This document shows, piece by piece, positions 16,765-23,731 of a DNA stretch of 35,689 nt (position 1 is the stretch's first letter; each line of letters begins with the position of its first letter). Below the pieces are notes generated by a model. It made no database searches and was not told the origin of the DNA. It saw nothing but the letters and a program-made list of their open reading frames with translations. Made by a program: the position numbers and the translations under genes. This DNA comes from a virus. The stretch lies in IMG/VR virus record IMGVR_UViG_3300048809_000064, positions 1 to 35,689 of that record; one strand, given 5' to 3'.

Positions 16765-17439
16765 TTATCTAATCAAGGTGCCTATCTTCCACAACAGGTT
16801 AAGAGTTGATGCTATTTTTTGTTTGATCGTCATCTTCTTTGGATCATCAATCGCGTGTTCCAAATGTGTTGTTACCTTGTTTGCATTTGTTGCTGTTCCC
16901 TCAACTTGCACAGAAGTATCGGCCCAGGCCGCGACACTCTTTTTGATATCTGGATTATTTATCTGATCATCTGCGTCCACGAGAATTTTATCCAATTTAT
17001 CAATCAAATCTGGAAATTTCTTCTCTGAATCGTTTGCTGAATTTAAACTTGTTGTTGCCGCCTTGGTTGTGTCCTGCAAATTACTCACTTCAACATTAGC
17101 ATTTACTAAAATTTTATGAAGATCGGTAAAAAGCGTAAGTTCTTGACTGTCTATTGTCGATAACTGCCTTTCTTCATGATTCAACACGCCATTTGTCTGC
17201 TTCATAAGTGCATCAGCACCAAAAATGACTTGATTTAAACCAGCAAGAGTTCCAGTTCTTTCACGATTAATCAATGTCAAAGCAGTTTGTATTTGTATTG
17301 CATCACTATTGATAGTGGTCACCGTCTCATTGAAATTCTTGCCGACGATGAAAGCACCGACACACAAGAATATCAAGGAAGCCATGATTACAATATGAGT
17401 TGCAATTAAAGTTTTGTGATATATTCGCAAATACTCCAT
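16765..17439 (-). CDS. membrane-anchored coiled-coil protein
   Basis: 224 residues with one N-terminal membrane helix (IATHIVIMASLIFLCVGAFIV) followed by long heptad-rich helices (INSDAIQIQTALTLINRER, LDKILVDADDQINN). N-in/C-out topology with a periplasmic coiled coil is like an i-spanin, although it is longer than usual; a methyl-accepting-like sensor stalk is another reading. Late promoter-like GCTAAATA at 17455. Confidence 0.65.
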   Translation of the reverse strand: MEYLRIYHKTLIATHIVIMASLIFLCVGAFIVGKNFNETVTTINSDAIQIQTALTLINRERTGTLAGLNQVIFGADALMKQTNGVLNHEERQLSTIDSQELTLFTDLHKILVNANVEVSNLQDTTKAATTSLNSANDSEKKFPDLIDKLDKILVDADDQINNPDIKKSVAAWADTSVQVEGTATNANKVTTHLEHAIDDPKKMTIKQKIASTLNLLWKIGTLIR

Positions 17440-17454
17440 ACTAACCCTCTATGG

Positions 17455-17462
17455 TATTTAGC
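17455..17462 (-). promoter_or_regulatory. weak late promoter GCTAAATA
   Basis: Two mismatches from consensus, 16 bp before the coiled-coil gene and just after a terminator that closes the upstream unit. Confidence 0.4.
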
Positions 17463-17469
17463 CAAAAGG

Positions 17470-17496
17470 AAAACCCAGCCATTATAGCTGGGTTTT
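17470..17496 (-). terminator. rho-independent terminator
   Basis: Stem AAAACCCAGC with GCTGGGTTTT (10 bp) and a 7-nt loop, T-rich on the minus-strand 3' side. It ends the 18.4-17.5 kb unit. Confidence 0.75.
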
Positions 17497-17498
17497 GG

Positions 17499-17867
17499 TT
17501 AGTCTTCGTATTGTTGTTCCCAATCGGCGTCAATTCGTTTTAGAGCCTTTCTTCGTTGTTTGTTATCTCTTTTCTTAGAAGCTCTCTCATAAGAACACAT
17601 CCTACAATGATTCGGATCACAAGTGAAGTTCCACTTTGAATATATTCCCCAATTTATGACCCATTCTTCTATGTTAAGAGTTGAATCGTTACGCATCCAT
17701 TCTAAAAGGTAATCCATACTGACAAGTGGATTTACAACCTTTTTTAGAAATTCATGATGAGTTGATCTTAGATATGAATGCCAGATATGTTCATAGATAA
17801 AACGACGATATGCGATAATTTGTGCGCGATTGTTCCTTCGTTCGACACGAGTGATTGGATGATTCAT
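17499..17867 (-). CDS. basic Cys-containing protein, unknown
   Basis: 122 residues. The N-terminus is Arg-rich (RVERRNNRAQIIAYRRF), the C-terminus is strongly basic (KKRDNKQRRKALKRI), and a CDPNHCRMC cluster lies near residues 84-92 that could bind zinc. Nucleic-acid binding is plausible but unproven. Last gene before the terminator. Confidence 0.6.
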   Translation of the reverse strand: MNHPITRVERRNNRAQIIAYRRFIYEHIWHSYLRSTHHEFLKKVVNPLVSMDYLLEWMRNDSTLNIEEWVINWGIYSKWNFTCDPNHCRMCSYERASKKRDNKQRRKALKRIDADWEQQYED

Positions 17868-17892
17868 GGTCCTGCCCCCTATGTGCAGTGTG

Positions 17893-18135
17893 CTACTTGT
17901 CTAGCATAGCCATGATATCTCCTTTTCTTTTCATTGAATTTTTGTATTGTTCATTTTCAGGGTTAAAAAATTTATCAATCAACTCAGCACGATCAGCATC
18001 TATTGTTGGTGCTTGCGCTAATCCACCCAACATATTTGATTTTTTGATGGCGTGAAGAGGATCATCAGGAGCAATATAACAATCATTGTCCTGAGCATAA
18101 TCCAAGTTTTGAGTTGTGATCCTAATCTGTCTCAT
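17893..18135 (-). CDS. small hypothetical protein ending at UAG
   Basis: 80 residues, acidic then basic (DADRAELIDKFFNPENEQYKNSMKRKGDIMAML). It ends with UAG, one of only four genes here that do. Reading through would give about 30 out-of-family codons, so UAG seems a normal stop here. No family recognised. Confidence 0.55.
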   Translation of the reverse strand: MRQIRITTQNLDYAQDNDCYIAPDDPLHAIKKSNMLGGLAQAPTIDADRAELIDKFFNPENEQYKNSMKRKGDIMAMLDK

Positions 18136-18140
18136 ATAAG

Positions 18141-18359
18141 TTATCTAGTATTATTTTCAGCCCATAATTCTAATTTACGAGCAAGTTTTATATAATCCTT
18201 TTTATCATTCTTACGAACACCTTTGATGAGTATCCGACCAACAGCTTTGGCTTCATTGCTACTGTGAACTAACATTTTGGTTCGGCGTTCATTACTAAAA
18301 GCAGGAAAACATATAACTTGGGTTAGAGTAGCCGCGTCTTCTAAACTTAAATTACGCAT
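18141..18359 (-). CDS. small basic protein, unknown
   Basis: 72 residues from ATG 18359 (MRNLSLEDAA). An upstream in-frame start at 18410 would lie inside the tRNA-His gene and is rejected. The C-terminal half is Lys/Arg-rich (ILIKGVRKNDKKDYIKLARKLELW). It directly follows tRNA-His and shares its promoter. Confidence 0.55.
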   Translation of the reverse strand: MRNLSLEDAATLTQVICFPAFSNERRTKMLVHSSNEAKAVGRILIKGVRKNDKKDYIKLARKLELWAENNTR

Positions 18360-18367
18360 TTTAATCC

Positions 18368-18443
18368 TGGGGTGCCTGGAGGGTATCGAACCCTCGACAT
18401 TCGCTGCCACAGAGCGACGTTCTACCGCTGAACTACAAGCACC
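18368..18443 (-). tRNA. tRNA-His (GUG)
   Basis: Complete cloverleaf with encoded CCA. The acceptor GGTGCTTG / CAGGCACC includes the extra G-1 that marks tRNA-His. Anticodon loop CTGTGGC, T-arm GAGGG-TTCGATA-CCCTC. It is the only tRNA in the minus-strand late block. Confidence 0.95.
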
Positions 18444-18453
18444 ATAACCATAT

Positions 18454-18491
18454 TATTTATCAATGATAACAGCATCTTTGTTGTTTGTCAA
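18454..18491 (-). promoter_or_regulatory. sigma70 promoter plus late element before tRNA-His
   Basis: The minus strand reads TTGACA (18491-18486), 17 bp, TATCAT (18468-18463), then GATAAATA (18461-18454). Early and late signals thus lie together, which would let the tRNA be transcribed throughout infection. Confidence 0.6.
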
Positions 18492-18494
18492 GCT

Positions 18495-19178
18495 TTATCT
18501 ACTCCGAGCCGCAAACAGCCGAACATCTTCTCTTGTTTCAGATTGCACCTTTTCTAATTTTGCAAGCTCTTTATCAATTTCTTTTTCTCGTATTACATTT
18601 GTCTCGTCTCTATCTTTATCAAGCCACGGTATGTCTTCTAACTCATCATACAATGCTTGAATTTCTTTATTCAATTCAGTGTCATAAATGTCTTCGTTGA
18701 ACAAATCTTTCATATCAACTTGAAAAACTTTGTGTGTTTTTATATTGTATCCGTATACACCAATACCAGATTCTTTGGCAAGACTAGACCATATATGTTG
18801 GGCACCGAGAGATTGATTAGCACAAGAAATTAAAATAAATGATTTTTCTCGAATCAAAAATGCATATATCTTTGTTGGGAGATTAATTCCTCTGTATTGC
18901 TCGTCAGCAGTAATCAACTGTGTTTCAAAACAATTTGATGCTCCTTTAGTATAATGAGACAATTGAATTAATACAGCAGGTGTTTTTCCATCTATAGCAG
19001 TTATTAATCTATCTTTGGTTACCGGATCATCAATACCAAAAATTTGAAATTTTCCGACAGTTCCCAAAAATATAGACTTGGCTCTTTTTAACGCAGTAAA
19101 CCAATCTTTCAACATAAGTTTGAAAGAATCACCGCGTGTATTCATATCTGTTGTGAGTTCAATTTCAAATATTTGCAT
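18495..19178 (-). CDS. hypothetical protein with charged coiled-coil tail
   Basis: 227 residues from ATG 19178 (MQIFEIELTTDMN); a TTG at 19214 would add 12 residues. The body is mixed alpha/beta (AVLIQLSHYTKGASN, KIYAFLIREKSFILISCANQ). The last 60 residues are highly charged (DKDRDETNVIREKEIDKELAKLEK). A GCTAAATA element just upstream may be a late promoter. Family not recognised. Confidence 0.55.
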   Translation of the reverse strand: MQIFEIELTTDMNTRGDSFKLMLKDWFTALKRAKSIFLGTVGKFQIFGIDDPVTKDRLITAIDGKTPAVLIQLSHYTKGASNCFETQLITADEQYRGINLPTKIYAFLIREKSFILISCANQSLGAQHIWSSLAKESGIGVYGYNIKTHKVFQVDMKDLFNEDIYDTELNKEIQALYDELEDIPWLDKDRDETNVIREKEIDKELAKLEKVQSETREDVRLFAARSR

Positions 19179-19331
19179 ACCAATATTTAGCAAAATTCTC
19201 TTGACAACATTCAACAGTAGTGTTACTCTTAAAATATAGAGGCATACTGCTATGAGCTATATTGATCATTTATAATTAGTAATTTATTACTAAATAAAAC
19301 GTGCCAGAGATTTGGTACAAGAGGAAATATA

Positions 19332-19532
19332 TTGAGCTTACTTGCAACCCTCATTGTTATTGGATTTTTGTTATGGATGGCAAACAAATATATTCCGATG
19401 GACGCAACAATCAAAAAAGTTATGAACATTGGTGTTAGTATTTTGATTATTGTATGGTTACTAAATGTTGTTGGAGTATTAGGTGCAGTTGGAACCAATT
19501 CCAATATTGAATGGTCACAATTAAGTCAGTGA
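19332..19532 (+). CDS. Thivi_2564-type small membrane protein
   Basis: 66 residues with a TTG start chosen because GAGGAA lies 7 bp upstream. MSLLATLIVIGFLLWMANKYIPMDATIKKVMNIGV followed by a second helix closely resembles a small two-helix membrane family of bacteria (IPMDxxIKxxxN hallmark). Function unknown. It begins a run of host-like cargo genes. Confidence 0.7.
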   Translation: MSLLATLIVIGFLLWMANKYIPMDATIKKVMNIGVSILIIVWLLNVVGVLGAVGTNSNIEWSQLSQ

Positions 19533-19538
19533 CAATTA

Positions 19539-19554
19539 TGAGTCAATATAGACT
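19539..19554. repeat. short inverted repeat GAGTC...GACTC
   Basis: 5-bp stem with 6-nt loop (AATATA) just after the membrane gene. There is no T run, so it is a weak terminator or an operator-like site. Confidence 0.3.
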
Positions 19555-19640
19555 CAGCTTTGACCTATGTGCAGGTTATCAAAGTTTTTGAATTTTTGTT
19601 GCACACCATTAATATTAACGAGGTAGTTACATAAGGAATT

Positions 19641-20066
19641 ATGAAAAAATTAAATGATATTTTATTTGCAGGAGCGGCGATAGTAACAGCAGCCGCTTTT
19701 TTGTTTATTTCGGCGGCAGCACAAGGACAAGTAGGTGTTGAAATTGGCCGACGAGGGGTTGGTGTTGAAGTTGGAGCGCCAATAAATGTTGAAGTTCAAC
19801 CAAGTTGCCCATATGGTTATTATGCCACGGCTCCATATGAATGCGCTGATGAAGGATATTATGCACCAAGTTATTTCTATAACGGAATATTTTTAGGTGT
19901 TGGCCCTTGGGCAAATTATGGATATGGTCATGGTTGGGGCGAGCATCGCTTTGATGGTGGCCGTGATGGACGTGGCGGTAGATACAATAACCGCGATGGA
20001 CAGCGTTCAGAAAGCAAAGAACGCGGAAGACAGCAAAGGAATTCTATGGGAGGCCGTAGACGATAA
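19641..20066 (+). CDS. secreted Gly/Tyr-rich host-like protein
   Basis: 141 residues with a clear signal peptide (KKLNDILFAGAAIVTAAAFLFISAAAQG). The mature part has CPYGYYATAPYECADEGYYAP ... FLGVGPWANYGYGHGWGEHR, a motif of small exported proteins widespread in Gram-negative bacteria. A Gly/Arg-rich tail (GGRDGRGGRYNNRDG) follows. No known biochemical role. Likely acquired from a bacterium; function in infection unknown. Confidence 0.65.
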   Translation: MKKLNDILFAGAAIVTAAAFLFISAAAQGQVGVEIGRRGVGVEVGAPINVEVQPSCPYGYYATAPYECADEGYYAPSYFYNGIFLGVGPWANYGYGHGWGEHRFDGGRDGRGGRYNNRDGQRSESKERGRQQRNSMGGRRR

Positions 20067-20087
20067 TTAATAATTTAGTTTTCTCTA

Positions 20088-20116
20088 GGGGTTACCTTTA
20101 TGGTGAAGGTAACCCC
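20088..20116 (+). terminator. GGGGTTACCTT hairpin upstream of the Crp gene
   Basis: Perfect 11-bp stem GGGGTTACCTT / AAGGTAACCCC with a 7-nt loop. A related hairpin lies just after the Crp gene (21025-21054), so the regulator is bracketed by two like elements. Confidence 0.7.
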
Positions 20117-20208
20117 ATTTGTTAAGGATAAATGCCTTATTGAAATTTTATAAGAGACGCACCAAGTTCTAATTGAGAATGTACTATTGCAACAGGGCAA
20201 AGAGATAT

Positions 20209-20997
20209 ATGAACAAAAATAATGAAATCCAAACTAATTTTGATTGTGCTGCATTCCTTGCCAACGCGGGCCTCGGTCGCAGAATCGTTGAAGTGGAGCC
20301 AAAGGAGACCTTCTTCACACAGGGTGCTCCTGCTGACACAATCTTCTATCTCCAAAAGGGCCGTGCAAAGCTCACAGTCCTATCTCAAAGTGGTAAAGAA
20401 GCAACAATAACAATTCTCGCCGCTGGTGACTTCGCAGGAGAGGAATCTCTGGAATCCACACCAAAGCGTCGTATGGCTACAGCCACGGCAATAAACGCTT
20501 GCACTGCGCTTAAAATTAAAAAGGATGAAATGAACCGCGTAATGCATGACCAACCCGCCTTCGCTGACCTCTTTTTGAAATTTATGTTATCCAAAAATAT
20601 GCGAACACAAGCCGATCTTGTTGATCAGCTATTCAATTCCAGCGAAAAACGCCTTGCGCGAATTTTGTTAATTATGTCTGAAATTGGAAAACCAGGAGAA
20701 CAGCAAATGTTTATCCCTCCTGTCACACAAGAAACTTTGGCAGAAATGATCGGAACAACTCGCTCTCGTGTAAGTTTCTTCATGAACCGTTTCCGTTCAC
20801 TTGGTTATATTGAATACAACGGAAGAATCCATGTAAACAGGTCTTTGTTGAATGTGGTTCTACTCGATCAATTTCCTGATGACGATGCACGTAGACCAGA
20901 AATGCCAATCGCGAAAGCATTTATGAAACCTATCATTCCGATAGTTTTACCAATCGTCAAAACGATTAAACATAAATTGTTGGGTGCAACTGCCTAA
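20209..20997 (+). CDS. Crp/Fnr-family transcription regulator
   Basis: 262 residues from ATG 20209 (AAAGAG upstream). The N-terminal cyclic-nucleotide-binding-type domain has FFTQGAPADTIFYLQKGRAKLTV and ILAAGDFAGEESL. A long dimer helix contains DLVDQLFNSSEKRLARILLIM. The C-terminal winged helix is QETLAEMIGTTRSRVSFFMNRFRSLGYIEYNG. The cAMP-contact Arg/Ser pair of classical Crp is not clear, so the ligand is unknown. Codon choice is more GC-rich than its neighbours, and the sequence is typical of soil-bacterial regulators; a host-derived gene is likely. It could reprogram host transcription. Confidence 0.88.
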   Translation: MNKNNEIQTNFDCAAFLANAGLGRRIVEVEPKETFFTQGAPADTIFYLQKGRAKLTVLSQSGKEATITILAAGDFAGEESLESTPKRRMATATAINACTALKIKKDEMNRVMHDQPAFADLFLKFMLSKNMRTQADLVDQLFNSSEKRLARILLIMSEIGKPGEQQMFIPPVTQETLAEMIGTTRSRVSFFMNRFRSLGYIEYNGRIHVNRSLLNVVLLDQFPDDDARRPEMPIAKAFMKPIIPIVLPIVKTIKHKLLGATA

Positions 20998-21024
20998 TTC
21001 TTAAAAATTTGTCGATGTTATTTG

Positions 21025-21054
21025 GGGGTTACCTTCATAGGTAGTCCCTTTTTT
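21025..21054 (+). terminator. rho-independent terminator after the Crp gene
   Basis: GGGGTTACCT pairs with AGGTAGTCCC (two G-U pairs, TCAT loop), followed by six T. Sequence-related to the hairpin at 20088-20116. Confidence 0.8.
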
Positions 21055-21081
21055 GTTGATTCTAAAGACTTTATTTTGCTA

Positions 21082-21110
21082 TTGACAAACTGACTAAAAT
21101 TTGATATACT
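21082..21110 (+). promoter_or_regulatory. near-consensus sigma70 promoter
   Basis: TTGACA, 17 bp, TATACT. It heads the first tRNA-like pair and the two small genes that follow. Confidence 0.85.
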
Positions 21111-21126
21111 CATTTTAGTAGCAAAT

Positions 21127-21209
21127 GTATTATGTGTCGGGAGGCGCGTCATCTTTAAGAACCAGCTTGCTGGTTGATGATAAGTGGGTTTAAATTCCCA
21201 TCGTAATAC
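21127..21209 (+). tRNA. tRNA-Leu(UAA)-like with a hairpin insert in the anticodon loop
   Basis: TATTATG pairs with CGTAATA as acceptor. Anticodon stem TCATC / GATGA encloses a normal-looking loop TTTAAGA (UAA) plus a 15-nt hairpin (ACCAGC-TT-GCTGGT). T-arm TGGG-loop-CCCA. No CCA follows directly. The same acceptor 5' strand can also pair with CGTAATA-A-CCA at 21311-21321, so two alternative 3' halves exist. Confidence 0.5.
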
Positions 21210-21217
21210 TTTTACCA

Positions 21218-21321
21218 CTGATGCACCGAGAAAAGTCCTATGGTAAGGCCGCGTTTCCGAACGTGCTGTCCATAATACCTTCGGCAGTTTGTGGGTTCGA
21301 ATCCCACTCTCGTAATAACCA
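21218..21321 (+). tRNA. class II-like tRNA or second 3' half, anticodon unclear
   Basis: Perfect T-arm GTGGG-TTCGAAT-CCCAC and a 3' end CGTAATA-A-CCA. A 5-bp arm CGCGT / ACGTG has a 6-nt loop TTCCGA, and a long variable region (CTG...CAG) follows. Its own 5' acceptor is weak (CGAGA / TCTCG). Start is approximate. Confidence 0.4.
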
Positions 21322-21375
21322 GTTTGTTGCAACAGACTGGCTGTGCATTTTCTAAAGCTTAGAAAAGAGGAAACA

Positions 21376-21618
21376 ATGGCAAAACATTTCACTAAAGAAC
21401 TTGGACGGACACCAAAAAATGAAGATATTTTCGCTTTGAGTGTTGGCGATCAATCACTAATCAATGTTGCATTATCATTTTATAAAAATAAAGTGAAAAA
21501 TGCAACTGACTCGGCTGCAAAAATCGGACGAGCGCATGAACTCAAACTCATCAACAAACTGAAAAAGGTATTGGAAGACGCAGCCAACATTTACAACGAT
21601 ACCCACAACATTTACTAA
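21376..21618 (+). CDS. small helical protein, unknown
   Basis: 80 residues from ATG 21376 (AGAGGAA upstream). Basic and helix-rich (VALSFYKNKVKNATDSAAKIGRAHE, LINKLKKVLEDAANIYND). It lies in the early tRNA operon. No family recognised. Confidence 0.6.
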   Translation: MAKHFTKELGRTPKNEDIFALSVGDQSLINVALSFYKNKVKNATDSAAKIGRAHELKLINKLKKVLEDAANIYNDTHNIY

Positions 21619-21632
21619 GAAAAGAGAAAACA

Positions 21633-21833
21633 ATGGTAAAAAACCCGATTCAATCTCAAAAAGTATATGTCACTCTGGCATCTGTGCTAGAGATTCAGGC
21701 GAATTTTAATCGCCTTGTTGAACAGGTTCGTTCAACACCAACTCAAAAACCAAGTAATCGCGAATACGCAAGAGGAATGGCACAAGTCATTCGTATTCTT
21801 GGTTTGCCGATTGATATTTCAAGAGGATTTTAA
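21633..21833 (+). CDS. small protein, unknown
   Basis: 66 residues, GAAAAGAGA upstream, 14 bp after the previous gene. Contains QANFNRLVEQVRSTP and EYARGMAQVIRILGLPIDIS. No family recognised. Probably co-transcribed with the preceding gene. Confidence 0.55.
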   Translation: MVKNPIQSQKVYVTLASVLEIQANFNRLVEQVRSTPTQKPSNREYARGMAQVIRILGLPIDISRGF

Positions 21834-21866
21834 CAAAAATAATTTCAAAATAGTCAAAAATACCTC

Positions 21867-21895
21867 TTGACAATGATAAATAACTGTGGTAGTAT
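21867..21895 (+). promoter_or_regulatory. sigma70 promoter with embedded GATAAATA
   Basis: TTGACA, 17 bp (ATGATAAATAACTGTGG), TAGTAT. The spacer carries the late-like GATAAATA, as in the two promoters at 34.3-34.5 kb. It heads the Lys/Lys/Lys tRNA group. Confidence 0.7.
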
Positions 21896-22043
21896 AAATA
21901 CATACTGATATGAAAAACGTAAACAACAATTCGATTGCTAAACAAAATATTAACTGGAATAAGGAAGATATTGTGTAAGCGAGGATTTGTGTTATTCCCA
22001 AATCCTCGCTACGGCGAGGATTTTTGATTTTGTAGTAAAATAT

Positions 22044-22119
22044 GGGTTTGTAGCTCAACTGGCAGAGCACTCGGCTTTTAACCGAATTGTTGGGGATTCG
22101 ATTTCCTCCAGACCCACCA
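22044..22119 (+). tRNA. tRNA-Lys (UUU)
   Basis: Acceptor GGGTTTG / CAGACCC, D-arm GCTC...GAGC, loop CTTTTAA, T-loop TTCGATT, encoded ACCA. Regular cloverleaf of 76 nt. Confidence 0.92.
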
Positions 22120-22135
22120 AAGTTTAGATGTAAAT

Positions 22136-22213
22136 GGGTTTGTAGTATAGTGGACATATTATCTTGGTCTTTTAAACCAAAGGACGTGGGTTCAAATCCC
22201 ACCGAACCCACCA
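22136..22213 (+). tRNA. second tRNA-Lys (UUU)
   Basis: Acceptor GGGTTTG / CGAACCC, anticodon arm TTGGT-CTTTTAA-ACCAA, T-arm GTGGG-TTCAAAT-CCCAC, ACCA. The D-arm is unusual (GTAT...ATAT with extra bases before the anticodon arm). Confidence 0.85.
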
Positions 22214-22234
22214 AGTTTTGTTGTAGAAGTAAAT

Positions 22235-22311
22235 GGGCTGTTCGTATAACGGATTATTATAGATGCCTCTTAAGCATCCTGATATGGGTTCGAATCCCAT
22301 GCGGCCCACCA
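22235..22311 (+). tRNA. tRNA-Lys (CUU)
   Basis: Acceptor GGGCTGT / GCGGCCC, anticodon arm GATGC-CTCTTAA-GCATC, T-arm ATGGG-TTCGAAT-CCCAT, ACCA. Third Lys tRNA in a row, matching the Lys-rich proteome. Confidence 0.9.
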
Positions 22312-22312
22312 A

Positions 22313-22609
22313 AAGTTTATAGGAGTTCTCAAAACGGGATTGGCAATCCCCTCATGGGCATACTAGTAAAGGCTCTGGATGGGAAAATAGTTACTCCTAT
22401 GATTAGCTCGATTGTCGAAGTGGAAGTACAAATCGAAAGACCGTAATAATGGGTCAACTACTAGACTCAGGTACGGCAAAAAGTTTGTGGCAGAAGCACG
22501 AGAACGCAGCATGTTGCGGATTCTTTAGGTCAACAAAGTAAAAGATGTGATCACATCTTTTCGCGACCTTATCGTAGAGTGAGCGCCCTCTCTGTCATAA
22601 TTAATTTAC
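22313..22609 (+). ncRNA. gene-free structured stretch between tRNA-Lys and tRNA-Asn
   Basis: No convincing gene. Several stems: ATAGGAGT...ACTCCTAT enclosing GGGATTGGCAATCCC, TCGATT...AATCGA, and a 22-bp palindrome at 22540-22561. An acceptor-like outer stem with a 7-nt loop TTGGCAA recalls a tRNA, but no T-arm or CCA is seen. Best described as an unclassified structured RNA. Confidence 0.4.
22540..22561. terminator. 22-bp perfect palindrome, terminator-like
   Basis: An A-run, then GATGTGATCACATC, then a T-run forms an 11-bp self-complementary stem. It could be a bidirectional terminator or a dimeric operator (the TGTGATCACA core is also reminiscent of a Crp-type site). Confidence 0.5.
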
Positions 22610-22684
22610 TGGCGAATAGTGTAACGGCAGCATGGCGCACTGTTAATGCGTAAGGTGAAAGTTCGAATCTTTCTTTGCCAGCCA
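22610..22684 (+). tRNA. tRNA-Asn (GUU)
   Basis: Acceptor TGGCGAA / TTTGCCA, anticodon arm GCGCA-CTGTTAA-TGCGT, T-arm GAAAG-TTCGAAT-CTTTC, GCCA end. Confidence 0.92.
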
Positions 22685-22687
22685 AAT

Positions 22688-23311
22688 TTAGGAAGGAAGT
22701 GCCATTTCAATTATTTGTTGAACAACGTTCCAATATTTGTTTTTTGCAGATTGATTGAGATAGTCACAAGCAGAAGAATCAACAATTGCCAAATTTATTT
22801 GGTGCTGTTGACAAAGGAAAGATTTTCGATTATCATTATTTTGTATTTGAGCAAGTTTTGATTCACCGAAGATTGGTTCATAATGAAAGATTCCATTTAG
22901 TTCAATTGCTAAATGAAGTTCAGGAAAATAGAAATCTAATTCTGAATCAATAATGGATTTGTCATTACAAAGAAGAGTAAATTTTGGATAAATAATTCTG
23001 ATTTGCTCTTCCAAAAAGATTTCAAGTTTTGAACGACGATTACCGTGGGTTTTATGAACATTGTTATAAGTAGTAGAACAAGAACGGCAACAAAAATGGT
23101 TTGATGATCTTTTAATTTGACTTGGCAATTTTAGAAATTTTTTGTTACATTGTTTACAATTAACTAGTATTTTCGTTTTTTGGGAAATAATAAAACATTT
23201 TTTAGAACAAAATGTTTCTTTAAGGTTCATACATTTAGCTGAAGCCATTTGTTTTGAACTACGATTGAATGTAGTATAACAGTGATTACAAGTAAGAGAA
23301 GTATATTTCAT
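22688..23311 (-). CDS. homing endonuclease, zinc ribbons plus EDxHD/Vsr-like nuclease
   Basis: 207 residues. Two Cys4-type segments come first (CNHCYTTF ... CSKKC, CKQCNKKF ... CCRSC). The Vsr-like core follows (SKLEIFLEEQI ... IDSELDFYFPELHLAIELNGIFHYE ... RKSFLCQQHQINLAIV), with Glu, Asp and His in EDxHD order. Antisense to and just after tRNA-Asn, between tRNA genes, as expected for a mobile endonuclease. Confidence 0.78.
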   Translation of the reverse strand: MKYTSLTCNHCYTTFNRSSKQMASAKCMNLKETFCSKKCFIISQKTKILVNCKQCNKKFLKLPSQIKRSSNHFCCRSCSTTYNNVHKTHGNRRSKLEIFLEEQIRIIYPKFTLLCNDKSIIDSELDFYFPELHLAIELNGIFHYEPIFGESKLAQIQNNDNRKSFLCQQHQINLAIVDSSACDYLNQSAKNKYWNVVQQIIEMALPS

Positions 23312-23361
23312 ACTTGTATTTAGTAGAAATTTGAATTTCTACTCACTTAGTCTAAGTTTGT

Positions 23362-23483
23362 TCCGAGATAGCTCAATTGGTAGAGCGCCTGGCTGTGCGA
23401 GATAAAGGGATGAATCCAGTTCAATTCTGGAATCTCGAAAAGTAACCAGGATGTTGGGGGATCGTACCCCTCTCTCGGAGCCA
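23362..23483 (+). tRNA. tRNA-His (GUG) with a 45-nt insert in the anticodon loop
   Basis: Acceptor TCCGAGA / TCTCGGA with GCCA, normal D-arm GCTC-AATTGGTA-GAGC, anticodon stem CCTGG / CCAGG, T-arm GGGGG-ATCGTAC-CCCTC. The loop begins CTGTG then holds an extra folded segment: CGAGAT...ATCTCG around CCAG-TTCAATT-CTGG, which itself looks like a T-arm. Total length 122 nt instead of about 77. Insert position is just 3' of the anticodon. Confidence 0.75.
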
Positions 23484-23544
23484 AATTGAGAATGGGCAGC
23501 GTTTTGTGGTAGCGGCCATTCCTTAAAATCACAGAAAGGATTTT

Positions 23545-23724
23545 ATGAAATTGAAGCAGATAAAGGGTAAGTCAAAAGTAGTTGATGAAAAGTGCGATTT
23601 ATGTCACCAAAATAAGCCAGATGTTTCTGGACAAATTGATCCTTATTCGCGAGAAATAAATGATGAATACATTGAACGCAATTTTTGCGACGATTGTTTT
23701 CTAGGAAGATTAGAAGATATTTAA
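23545..23724 (+). CDS. small zinc-ribbon protein
   Basis: 59 residues, AGAAAGGA upstream. CDLCHQNK (residues 17-24) and CDDC (48-51) give a Cys4 zinc site. Its middle is acidic. Typical of short phage accessory proteins lying between tRNAs; function unknown. Confidence 0.65.
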   Translation: MKLKQIKGKSKVVDEKCDLCHQNKPDVSGQIDPYSREINDEYIERNFCDDCFLGRLEDI

Positions 23725-23731
23725 GTTTTAC

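Noticed and set aside
17893-17895. UAG of the 80-residue gene as another recoded codon
   Set aside because: Readthrough would add about 30 codons in a frame unlike any family and different from the next gene, so a normal stop is simpler.
19250-19504. Minus-strand membrane-like frame
   Set aside because: It is the reverse complement of the two-helix Thivi_2564-type gene, whose plus-strand product matches a known pattern and has a ribosome site.
22087-22446. Open frame of 119 codons crossing three tRNA genes
   Set aside because: It runs through clear tRNA-Lys cloverleafs and has no ribosome site, so it is chance.
22313-22609. Group I intron core (a CAACTACTAGAC stretch resembles the R element)
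   Set aside because: No matching S element or P7 partner was found, and no interrupted exon flanks it.
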